Assembly (NCBI GenBank): GCA_023055425.1
Contig: JALGPY010000001.1
Span: 69,292,691 to 69,356,690 of the forward strand
DNA length: 64,000 nt
Source of the DNA: Linanthus parryae
Taxonomy: Eukaryota > Streptophyta > Magnoliopsida > Ericales > Polemoniaceae
Direction of reading: 5' to 3'
Shown in pieces: positions 44,645 through 55,550 of this stretch; positions within the stretch are counted from its first letter, which is position 1; every line of letters starts with the position of its first letter. Below the pieces are notes generated by a model. The model had not been told where the DNA came from. It did no database searches and was given only the letters and a program-made list of their open reading frames with translations. The position numbers were made by a program, and so were the translations under genes.

Positions 44645-46074
44645 TGTTGGAATAGATGCCGTAGAGGCAATCTAGTTTAGTATGAATTTGTATATGGCTA
44701 GAAAATTCATTTATTATTTATTGGATATTTAATATAATGAAGTCCTTAGATTTACAATTGTGTTGTTTATCTTAAATATCCCTAGTCAAGTATAATGATC
44801 AATGGGACAATCATATATAGACTAGTATGGGGTTGGATTGATATGGAGATATCACGATCCAACACATAGGTGTGCATTACGGAATGTTGCACTGGATTGA
44901 CCCATCTCCGAGAAGGCTACATCACGTTATGTTGAGTCACAAGCGCTTCTCGCGGTGCAATGGTATTGTCATCCTTAGACTTGAAGTCACTAGATATTCT
45001 AGTTGTGGATCATTGTGATCTTGGTAGCGTTAAACGCTACACCGTAACTGGGTAGTTATAAAGGCGTGTACTGGATATAATGAGAAGCAAGCTTAGAGAT
45101 CGTAGTGGACGTAGAGAGAATTTGCCCCTCCCACATAACGGGAGCAAATATCCTAGGCCACTCGAGGGATAGTGCTTATAGAATGTCTGGCCAGACTCAA
45201 ATAAATCAATATGGGATATTGATGTTATTTGCACGAATAAGGCTATTCCCATGGATCGAGAAACTATGAATTGGATATACGAGTGTGACTTGTATGTCTC
45301 GTGTCCAATTCGGATATGGAGGCAAAGGGATGAGACAATTACTTTTACAAAGCTTGTCAAGATGACTATTCTATTAGTTGGCTAGAATGGATGTTTTGCT
45401 AGAGACCGCTCCATATTAGCAAATAGTTGCTACCAACTAGATAGAACCTATGGGGTCACACGCTATATAGAGTTGAACTAGATTTGGGAATTAATTAATT
45501 GGATTAATTAATTAGAAGGATCACTTTGCAAACCCTTGCAAACTTAGTAGGGACTAATTTGCAAGGAAGGGACTAAATTGAATTCTAGTTGGACTAGAAT
45601 AAGTCTTTTAGGTAGTTAACAAGGAGTTGTTGGACTATATAAAGGACCCTCCTTCCTTCCTTCCCATAACTTATGCTCATTAGTGAACATAACAAGAGTG
45701 GGAGAGAACAAAAGGAGAGAGAGCAAGCAACAAAGGTGGCCCGACGCAACCCTTGCCGCCGCCCTCGTCCCCGTCGGCCAAAAGAGGCCGAGACCCTCTT
45801 TTGGGTCTCGTTTTGCGTGATTTCTTCTTCCTCTTCCTATTCCGGGCTAGCACCAAGGAGTTTGGGAGATCTAGGATCAACTCTAGGCGTGGATCAACTA
45901 TAGAGAACGTGACATTATTCGCGTTTGAAGTCATCAAGGAGAACCCAAAGGTGTGTTTATGATTTCTAACCTTTACCATCGTTATGCATCTTGACTTGTG
46001 ATCCTTGGAGGGTTTTGCATTGTTTTATGTTTGATTATGCTTCCGTTGCGCGATCCATGAATCAAAACCCTACA
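44645..46074 (+). repeat. Angela-like Copia LTR, solo-LTR configuration
   Basis: 1,430 bp from TGTTGGAATAGATGCC to AACCCTACA, flanked on both sides by ATCCA. It is followed by Gypsy sequence, not by a primer site. A TATA-like CTATATAAAG lies at 45,635-45,644. Its last 0.6 kb nearly equals the LTR at 54,131-55,550 (2 differences), whereas its first 0.8 kb differs by about 15. Confidence 0.92.
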
Positions 46075-47858
46075 ATCCAAGAGACGGATCCACACGATCT
46101 TCTCTAAACTTGATCATGGCCAATTTATTCTTCCCCTTTCTCGGAACAAATGCCTTGAACACGAGTGATGAGTCTAGAGCCTTAATAGTCAACTCCTCAG
46201 TCTCTAGATTCACATTTGAGCGCATTGTTTTCAACAACGGTCTTCCAAAGATTAGTGGAACATCGCGCTCCTCCTTGATATCCACTATCACAAAGTCAGC
46301 TGGAAAGACAAATGCGCCCACTTTGACTAGCAAATTCTCAATCACCCCATTTGCCGTAACTATAGAATTGTCTGCCAATTGCATACCCATCTTCACAGGG
46401 GTTGGGGCACCAATGCCCAATCTCTGAAACAGAGACAATGGCATGAGATTAATACTCGCGCCTAAATCACAGAGACCATGTGTATGATATCCACCCCCAA
46501 GACTGCAGCCTAAAATGACACTGCCTGGATCTCTCATCTTAGGAATGTCTCTTTGTATGACAGTGCTACACGTCTCTGTTAGCTTTACCGTGGCATAGGG
46601 TTCTATGCTCTTCTTACCCCATAGGATTTCTTTCAAGAACTTCTTGTATCTGGGCATCTGAGCAAGTGCTTCTACAAGAGGAATGTTGATATGTAATTAT
46701 TTGAATATATCTATTAACCTCCCAAAGTGTTCCTCATCATTCCTCTTTATTGCCGTCGGATATGGTATTCGTGGCTCATAAGTAGTCGGATCTGGAGTGC
46801 TCTTGGACTCTTCTTTCTTCTCAATCGTGTCCTTTGATTGGGGACTCACGGCCTTGGGCAACTCTTCACCCAATTTCTTCTCTGTAGCTTTCGTAGCTTC
46901 GGCTCTCGCATGGCTAGGATATGGAGGATCCTGAGTAGTCACACCACTGCGAGTAGTAATAGCTTTGAGCTGCTCAGTAGGAAGAATGGTATTGGAAGGA
47001 AGCATACCTGGCAGAAATTTAGCATTTTGATTGGCAATCTGCCCAATCTGAGTCTCGTGGCTCTTTATTGTTGCTTGCATTGAGACAATCGTGCTCTCCA
47101 TCTTGTCTTGATTAGCTAGTAAATTTCTCAATAAAGCATTTGTCTCTTGTTCCTCTTGCCGCGGAGCTTGCTGCTGCGGTTCTTGTCTCTGAGCCTGGTA
47201 TGGAGGATTTGGCTGCTGACCCGGTGCATATAACCCACTGTTTGGATTGGCATAGCTAAAGTTGGGGTGATTACGGTTGTTGGGATGATAAGTATTCGGC
47301 CACTGCTGCTATCTTGGTGGACCCAAGTAGTTCACATCTTCAATTGCAGCGCCATATCCCTGATTCTCATCTGCCATCATCTCCCCCACAGACTTTACTC
47401 GTGCTGATGGATTCATACTGCTGAAAGCCGAAGTCATGACTACCATTTGCTGCTCAAATTTCTGCTCCACCATGGACTCAATCTTACTAACCAATGCCCC
47501 ATATGATTTCGTGTTTCTACGAGTCTCAGACCTCGTGGATTCAAGTTTTGCTACATTATCTAGCAGATCACGACATCTCTGTAGTCCCATTCCCATAAAA
47601 TTTCCTTGAGCCATCATGTCTAATTCACTAGCAGTCTCTCTATCCAAAGCATTGTAAAAGTAGTGGAGAAGTTTATACCACGGCTCTCCATGAGTAGGGC
47701 ATCTGCGAAGGAGCTGGTTGAACTTTCTCCACGTGTCTCCCAGAGAGTCATCTTCCTGCTGTGTAAATTTGGTTATATCAGCCATCCGTTGAGCAACCTT
47801 GGATGGTGGAAGATACTTCCTGAGAAACTCTCTGCTATAATCTGCCCATGTAACTATG
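46075..47858 (-). repeat. Duplicated Gypsy segment (copy of 55,551-57,334)
   Basis: Exactly 1,784 bp in both places, with only about two substitutions seen by eye and no indel. It ends in CTATG, shared with the LTR sequence that follows. It holds part of the gag-protease coding region (46,075-46,657, 46,697-47,131 and 47,309-47,785 on the minus strand), with the same two stops as the other copy. Confidence 0.93.
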
Positions 47859-48480
47859 GGGTCACACGCTATATAGAGTTGAACTAGATTTGGGAATTAA
47901 TTAATTGGATTAATTAATTAGAAGGATCACTTTGCAAACCCTTGCAAACTTAGTAGGGACTAATTTGCAAGGAAGGGACTAAATTGAATTCTAGTTGGAC
48001 TAGAATAAGTCTTTTAGGTAGTTAACAAGGAGTTGTTGGACTATATAAAGGACCCTCCTTCCTTCCTTCCCATAACTTATGCTCATTAGTGAACATAACA
48101 AGAGTGGGAGAGAACAAAAGGAGAGAGAGCAAGCAACAAAGGAGGCCCGACGCCACCCTTGCCGCCGCCCTCGTCCCCGTCGGCCAAAAGAGGCCGAGAC
48201 CCTCTTTTGGGTCTCGTTTTGCGTGATTTCTTTTTCCTCTTCCTATTCCAGGCTAGTACCAATGAGTTTGGGAGATCTAGGATCAACTCTAGGCGTGGAT
48301 CAACTATAGAGAACGTGAAATTATTCGCGTTTGAAGTCATCAAGGAGAACCCAAAGGTGTGTTTATGATTTCTAACCTTTACCATCGTTATGCATCTTGA
48401 CTTGTGATCCTTGGAGGGTTTTGCATGGTTTTATGTTTGATTATGCTTCCGTTGCGCGATCCATGAATCAAAACCCTACA
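47854..48480 (+). repeat. Angela-like Copia 5' LTR, truncated
   Basis: Last 627 bp of the LTR, including the TATA-like CTATATAAAG at 48,041-48,050. It differs at about 8 sites from the solo LTR and about 10 from the 3' LTR. Confidence 0.92.
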
Positions 48481-48481
48481 G

Positions 48482-48494
48482 TGGTATCAGAGCC
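48482..48494 (+). promoter_or_regulatory. Copia primer-binding site
   Basis: TGGTATCAGAGCC, complementary to the 3' end of initiator tRNA-Met, directly after the LTR. Confidence 0.93.
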
Positions 48495-50166
48495 ACAGGT
48501 CGTAGAGCATAAACGTGGTTTATGTGTTACGTTTTAGTTGTTTTACACCTTAATTTGATTATTTATCGCGTAAAACAAGACAAATCAAGCATGGGATGCA
48601 ATTTGTCAATAATTAATCATAACAAGATCCAATTTTTGCATTGGATGCATGAATTGGTGAGTTTGAGAAATTTTAGGATCTTAGATCGAGGGTTTGGGCA
48701 TCCTTGGGGAAGAAGGAGTTCTCCCAAAACAAGGAAACAACCAAACTTGGGCACCAAGCAAGGGAGTTGTTTTGGAAACAACTCCCATAAGGAGGTTCGG
48801 CCCCCCTAGGGACCGCCCCCCTTGCTTGCCGCCCAAGCTTGGCCGCCCTAGGGGCCGGGCGGCCCTAACCCGCGGGCCTAGCCTTGTGGGTTTTGGGCCG
48901 GGCCGGCCCTAGGGCCTTGTGGTTCACTTTGATGGGCCCGGGCAATTTGATTGTTGGGCCCATGGATCCTTTTAACCCTAGAAATCCTAAAATCAATTAA
49001 AATTGACCAAGCGCGTTAAAATTGGATTTTAACTGTTTATGTGCAAATCGCATGGTGATTGGATATGGCCTTAGGATGTGGTTTGATGTGGATGTTTAAT
49101 TTTGTGGTTTGGTTTTACGGCCTGCGAACTGATCAATTAATTGTAATAATTAATTAGGGTTTTATGGCCTGCGTGCCATTTTTTTTCTCAACTTGTGAGA
49201 TTTATTTTATTTAGTATAGATATTAGCTAGTGCTAGATAAAGTAGATTATTAGCCAAGATTGAAGAAAAGAAGCCCAAAGCCAAAGAAGCCACAAAAGAT
49301 GGAGCATGGAGCATGGAGCATTCCACAAGACTATGGAGGATGGACCAAAAGATCAAGACGCATGGAGATGTGTTTGCTTTAGGGTTCATAGATAATTCCA
49401 TTGACTTGGAATTATCTTAGTCTAGAAAAGGCCATATCCACATCACGTTTAATTTCTGTTTTGTGGTTGTTTAATTTTATTGTCTTATTATTTGTGTGGT
49501 TGGTGTATGGATGATGCATGCAATTAGGATAATAAGATAATTAGACAACCCGGATCTATTATTTGGAGTTGTGCCCAAACTCAAATAGATAGATTAGTTG
49601 ATATTGATCAACAAAAAAATTATAGAATTGAATTTGAAATCCCTCAAAATTCAAATATTGTGTTCTTGCCTTCTCGTTATTTAAACACTCATTATCATCA
49701 TTATTTATCAAGCTCGTGCGTGCCAAAGCATGGTGACTTGGTTCATAATGATGGAATGCGATGGCACGTAACAATGTGCAATTGTTTAGATAAGAGGTTG
49801 AACACAACTAGGCTATTAATTTGATTAAGAAACCTAGAGGCAATCAATTGGGATTATCCATATGGATGGATAAATAAGGAGTTATTTGCCCGATTGAACC
49901 AAGAGTTGCATATGGGATGCAATTGGAATTGTTCCTACCTAAAGTTGTCAAATTATGGGTGACTTGCCAAAGCAAGCTCATAAGGAGATGAAAGATGGAT
50001 CTTGGCCCACTAGAAAATATAAGGATATTTTCCGCATTAATATCTTGACGGTTATTAATCCCTAGAAAAATAGTGGGAGCTATATTTAATAAACTAGCCA
50101 TTATTAAATATAGTCAAAAATTCACAAATACTAAAACTTGCATATTTTCCTTTTGTAGAATTCCAA
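48495..50166 (+). other. Copia leader with a GC-rich, self-complementary patch
   Basis: About 1.7 kb noncoding, the usual length for Angela/BARE leaders. A very GC-rich stretch at 48,795-48,920 (GGGCCGGGCCGGCCCTAGGG) could form strong RNA structure, as in packaging or dimerisation signals. The rest is AT-rich without recognised features. Confidence 0.7.
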
Positions 50167-53100
50167 ATGGCAAACAACTCATCGAGTTCACAACATTCCC
50201 TACGATCTGTCCTTGAGAAGGACAAGCTCTCTGGAACCAACTTTCTTGATTGATACAGAAACTTGAGAAATGTTCTCAAGCAAGAGAAGAAACTGTACGC
50301 AATAGAGGAGCATGTTCCAGAAGGTTCAGAGAACCAAACACCTGCTGCCTTAAAGGCGTATCAAAAGCGTGTTGATGACGCTAATGATGCGGCCTGCCTA
50401 ATGCTTTGCGCCATGACTTCTGAGCTTCAGAAGCAACACGAAAACATGAATGCTGTCGATATGATCGAACATCTAAAGCAGCTCTTCCAAGAGCAGGCGA
50501 GGGTAGAGAGGTATGAGGTCTCAAAGGCACTGTTCAAATGTCATCTGGAAGAAGGGAACCCGGTGGGACCCCATGTACTCCGAATGATTGGGTACTTGGA
50601 GAATCTCGCCCGACTGGGGTTCCCGGTCGGTCAAGAGTTGGCAAACGATCTCGTGTTGCAATCGTTGCCCGAGAGTTATGGACAGTTCATTATGAACTAT
50701 AACATGAACGATATCGTTAAACCACTGCCAGATTTACTCAACATGTTGAGGACGGCTGAACAGAGCATCAACAAGGGTAAGGGCAAGGCCATAATGATGG
50801 TGCAGAAAGGAAAGGGCAAAAGGTTTGCCTCTTCCTCCAAGGGCAAAGTCAAGTCAGTTGCCAAGTCCAAGGAACCTGCCCTTAAGCCTGTTGGTGGCAT
50901 TGCCAAGGCCGTGACTAAAGGTGAGTGTCACTACTGCAGTCAGCCTGGACACTGGAGGAGGAACTGCCCAAAATATCTGGAGGACAAGAGGCTTGGAATA
51001 GTGATTCCACCACCACCAGGTATTTTTGTTGTAGATGTCAATTTAACTGTCTCTACATCATGGGTATTAGATACTGGATGTGGATCTCATATTTGTCGAA
51101 ATATGCAGGATCTAAAGAGAAGTAAGAGATTGGCTAAAGGAGAGGTAGATCTGCGCGTTGGGAATGGAGCAAAGGTTGCTGCGTTGGCCATAGGCGTGTG
51201 CGAGCTATCTCTGCCTTCAGGATTAGTTTTAGAATTAAATAATTGCTATTTTGTGCCTGCTATGAGCAGAAACATTATTTCTATTTCTTGTTTGGACAAG
51301 GATGGTTTTATTATTTCAATAAAGAACAATTGTTGTTCCTTTTATTTGAATAATATTCACTATTTTAGTGCGCAATTATTTAATGGACTTTATGTCCTTG
51401 ATCTAAGCAATCCTGTCTACAACATTAATACCAAGCGGATTAAAATAAATGATTTAAATCCTACTTATTTATGGCACTGTCGTTTAGGCCACATAAATGA
51501 GAAACGTGTATCTAGACTCCATAAGGATGGATTACTAGACTCATTTGATTTTGAATCATATGAGACATGTGAGGCTTGTTTATTGGGAAAAATGACAAAG
51601 TCCCCTTTCAATAAGAAAGGCGAGAGGACTAGTGAGGAATTGGCGCTCATACATACCGATGTGTGTGGGCCATTTGCCACGCCTGACAGGGGTGGTTATG
51701 TCTACTTCATTACATTTACTGATGATTACAGTAGATATGGATTTGTGTACCTTATGAGGGCAAAATCCGAATCCTTTGAAGTGTTCAAAGAATTCAAGAA
51801 TGAAGTAGAGAAGCAACTTGGCAAAAGTATAAAGGCTCTACGATCGGATCGTGGAGGAGAGTACTTGAGCCAAGAGTTTGACGACTATCTTAGAGAGTGT
51901 GGGATCGTGTCCCAACTCACTCCACCCGGAACGCCACAGTGGAATGGCGTGTCCGAGAGGAGGAATTGAACCCTATTGGATATGGTTCGATCTATGATGT
52001 GTCAAACCGATCTTCCATTATCATTTTGGGGCTACGCTCTATTAAGTGCAGCTTTCACCATTAACCGTGTTCCATCCAAATCGATCATGAAGACACCATA
52101 TGAGATGTGGAGTGGGAGGCGTCCCACACTGTCGTTCATGAGGATTTGGGGCTGCGATGTCTATGAAAAACGTTTACAATCAGACAAGCTGGGGCCTAAA
52201 TTGGATAAGTGTAAGTTTGTGGGGTACCCTAAGGAAACTAAGGGATACTACTTCTACAATCCAACCGAGAACAAAGTGTTTGTTGCTCGGAACGGCGTGT
52301 TTCTAGAAGGAGAGTTTGTCTCTAAAGAAGCAAGTGGGAGGAATGTAGAACTTGAAGAAGTTCAAGAACCGCAAATCACTAAACCGATTATGGAACATGA
52401 ACAGGAACTGCAAGCAGTTGTGGAGCAACCTGTTCAGGTAACACAAGAGCTTCGTAGATCTAGTAGAGTGCGCCAGGAACCCGAGAGGTATGGACTTCTC
52501 GTGACCGATTCCGGTGACACGATGCTCATAGATGATGAGCCTACTACCTATGAGGAGGCCATGAGTGGCCCAGACTCTCAGAAGTGGCTGGAAGCCATGA
52601 GATCCGAGATGGAATCCATGTATACCAACAAAGTATGGACTTTGGTGGAACCACCCGATGGGGCGCGGCCCATAGGGTGCAAGTGGGTCTTCAAGAAGAA
52701 GATCGACATGGATGGTAATGTGATTACCTATAAGGGCCAATTGGTGGCTAAAGGATTCAGACCGATTCATGGTATTGACTATGATGAAACCTTTTCACCA
52801 GTCGCAATGACCAAATCCATCCGAATCCTACTTGCGATTGCAGCATACCACGACTATGAGATTTGGCAGATGGATGCCAAAACAGCATTCCTTTATGGGA
52901 ATCTCCTCGAGGACGTGTATATGATACAGCCGGAGGGTTTTGAGGATCCAAAGCAAGCCAACAAAGTCTGTAAGCTGCAACGGTCCATTTATGGATTAAA
53001 GCAAGCTTCTAGGAGTTGGAATCGACGTTTTGATGAAGTGGTCAAAGAGTTTGGCTTCATCAGAAACGAAGATGAGTCTTGTGTCTACAAGAAGGTTAGT

Positions 53101-54116
53101 GGGAGCTCTGTAGCTTTTCTAGTCTTGTATGTGGATGACATACTACTCATTGGAAACGACATTCCCATGTTGTAATCTGTGAAAGATTGGCTAGGAAAGT
53201 GTTTCTCAATGAAGGACTTAGGGGAAGCAGTCTATATACTCGGTATAAAGATCTATAGAGATAGATCTAAAAGTATGCTAGGCCTAAGTCAAAGTACATA
53301 TATTGACAATGTGTTGAAGCGGTTCAACATGCAAGATTCCAAGAAGGGATTCTTGCCCATGTCACATGGAATCACTCTTTCGAAGAGTGGTTGTCCTTCC
53401 AATGAGATTGAGAAGGAACGCATGAGTAGGATTCCCTATGCCTCGGCCATAGGATCTATCATGTACGCCATGTTATGTACTAGACCAGATGTGTCATATG
53501 CCTTGAGTATGACAAGCAGATACCAATCCAATCCGGGTGAGAGTCACTGGATTGCTGTCAAGAACATCCTAAAGTACTTGAGAAGAACTAAGGATGGTTT
53601 CTTGATATTTGGCGGTGAGGAAGAGTTGCGTGTAAGGGGTTACACTGATGCAAGCTTCCAAACCGAATAGATGACTTTAGATCACAATCGGGATATGTGT
53701 TTTGCCTGAATAGAGCAGCGGTGAGCTGGAAGAGTTCCAAGCAAGAGACGGTAGCTGATTCTACAACAGAGGCTGAGTACATTGCTGCAAATGGCGCAGC
53801 AAAGGAGGCTGTTTGGATCAGAAAGTTTGTTTCTGAACTTGGTGTGGTCCCTAGCATTGCGGATCCAGTGGAGTTGTTCTGTGACAACACTGGGGCGATC
53901 GCGCAATCAAAGGAACCCAGATCGCACCAGAAGTCCAAGCACGTGCTCAGGAAGTTTCATCTGATTCGAGATATTATCGATAGAGGAGACGCTCGGATAT
54001 GCAAGATTCCTACAGATGATAATCTGTCAGACCCGCTTACGAAGCCTCTCACGCAGTGGAAGCATGAAGGGCACACTAGGAGTATCGGCATACGAGATGC
54101 GCCAGATTGGCTCTAG
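50167..54116 (+). pseudogene. Angela-like Copia gag-pol polyprotein
   Basis: Start MANNSSSSQHS at 50,167. Domains: UBN2-type gag; zinc knuckle CHYCSQPGHWRRNC (about 50,927); protease VLDTGCGSHIC (about 51,065); pre-integrase WHCRLGHINEKRV (about 51,472); integrase IHTDVCGP, LRSDRGGEY and GTPQWNGVSERRN; RT with DYDETFSPV, QMDAKTAFL and an intact LYVDDI (about 53,127); RNase H with TTEAEY and DPLTKPL. Four lesions: TGA at 50,251, TGA at 51,967, TAA at 53,173 and a frameshift near 53,670. The three stops are explicable as single C-to-T or G-to-A changes from the usual Trp, Arg and Gln codons. Otherwise well preserved, so a young element. Confidence 0.93.
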
Positions 54117-54130
54117 TGCAAGTGGGAGAC

Positions 54131-55550
54131 TGTTGGAATAGATGCCCTAGAGGCAATCTAGTTTAGTATGAATTTGTATATGGCTAGAAAATTCATTTAT
54201 TATTGATTGGATAGATGTCCTTAGATTTAAAATTGTGTTGTTTATCTTAAATATCCCTAGTCAAGTATAATGATCAACGGGACAATCATATATAGACTAG
54301 TATGGGGTTGGATTGATATGGAGATATCACGATGCAACACATAGGTGTGCGTTACGGAATGTTGCACTGGATTGACCCATCTCCGAGAAGGCTACATACA
54401 CGTTATGTTGAGTCACAAGCGCTTCTCGCGGTGCAATGGTATTGTCATCCTTAGACTTGAAGTCACTAGATATTCTAGTTGTGGATCATTGTGATCTTGG
54501 TAGCGTTAAACGCTACACCGTAACTGGGTAGTTATAAAGGCGTGTACTGGATACAATGAGAAGCAAGCTTAGAGATCGTAGTGGACGTAGAGAGGATTTG
54601 CCCCTCCCACATAACGGGAGCAAATATCCTAGGCCACTCGAGGGATAGTGCTTATAGAATGTCTGGCCAGACTCAAATAAATCAATATGGGATATTGATG
54701 TTATTTGCACGAATAAGGCTATTCCCATGGAACGAGAAACTATGGATTGGATATACGAGTGTGACTTGTATGTCTCGTGTCCAATCCGGATATGGAGGCA
54801 AAGGGATGAGACAATTACTTGTACAAAGGTTGTCAAGATGACTATTCTATTAGTTGGCTAGAATGGATGTTTTGCTAGAGACCGCTCCATATTAGCAAAT
54901 AGTTGCTACCAACTAGATAGAACCTATGGGGTCACACGCTATATAGAGTTGAACTAGATTTGGGAATTAATTAATTGGATTAATTAATTAGAAGGATCAC
55001 TTTGCAAACCCTTGCAAACTTAGTAGGGACTAATTTGCAAGGAAGGGACTAAATGGAATTCTAGTTGGACTAGAATAAGTCTTTTAGGTAGTTAACAAGG
55101 AGTTGTTGGACTATATAAAGGACCCTCCTTCCTTCCTTCCCATAACTTATGCTCATTAGTGAACATAACAAGAGTGGGAGAGAACAAAAGGAGAGAGAGC
55201 AAGCAACAAAGGTGGCCCGACGCAACCCTTGCCGCCGCCCTCGTCCCCGTCGGCCAAAAGAGGCCGAGACCCTCTTTTGGGTCTCGTTTTACGTGATTTC
55301 TTCTTCCTCTTCCTATTCCGGGCTAGCACCAAGGAGTTTGGGAGATCTAGGATCAACTCTAGGCGTGGATCAACTATAGAGAACGTGACATTATTCGCGT
55401 TTGAAGTCATCAAGGAGAACCCAAAGGTGTGTTTATGATTTCTAACCTTTACCATCGTTATGCATCTTGACTTGTGATCCTTGGAGGGTTTTGCATTGTT
55501 TTATGTTTGATTATGCTTCCGTTGCGCGATCCATGAATCAAAACCCTACA
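54131..55550 (+). repeat. Angela-like Copia 3' LTR
   Basis: 1,420 bp from TGTTGGAATAGATGCC to AACCCTACA, followed by ATCCA at 55,551-55,555. TATA-like CTATATAAAG at 55,111-55,120. Confidence 0.95.

Larger units (their letters stand above)
47854..54130 (+). mobile_element. Angela-like Copia internal region with truncated 5' LTR
   Basis: The 5' LTR is reduced to its last 627 bp (47,854-48,480). The PBS lies at 48,482-48,494, a long leader to 50,166, then gag-pol to 54,116, a purine stretch (AGTGGGAGAC) and the 3' LTR. The LTR start TGTTGGAATAGATGCCCTAG resembles those of Angela/BARE elements. Nested in the Gypsy in the opposite orientation. Confidence 0.92.

Noticed and set aside
45673..45979. 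Open frames on both strands that recur at 48,079-48,385 and 55,149-55,455
   Set aside because: They lie within the Copia LTR and recur only because the LTR does. No protein family recognised; they overlap the transcribed R/U5 part downstream of the TATA-like box.
46110..46427. 105-codon plus-strand frame opposite the Gypsy protease (also 55,586-55,903)
   Set aside because: Antisense shadow of the protease coding sequence.
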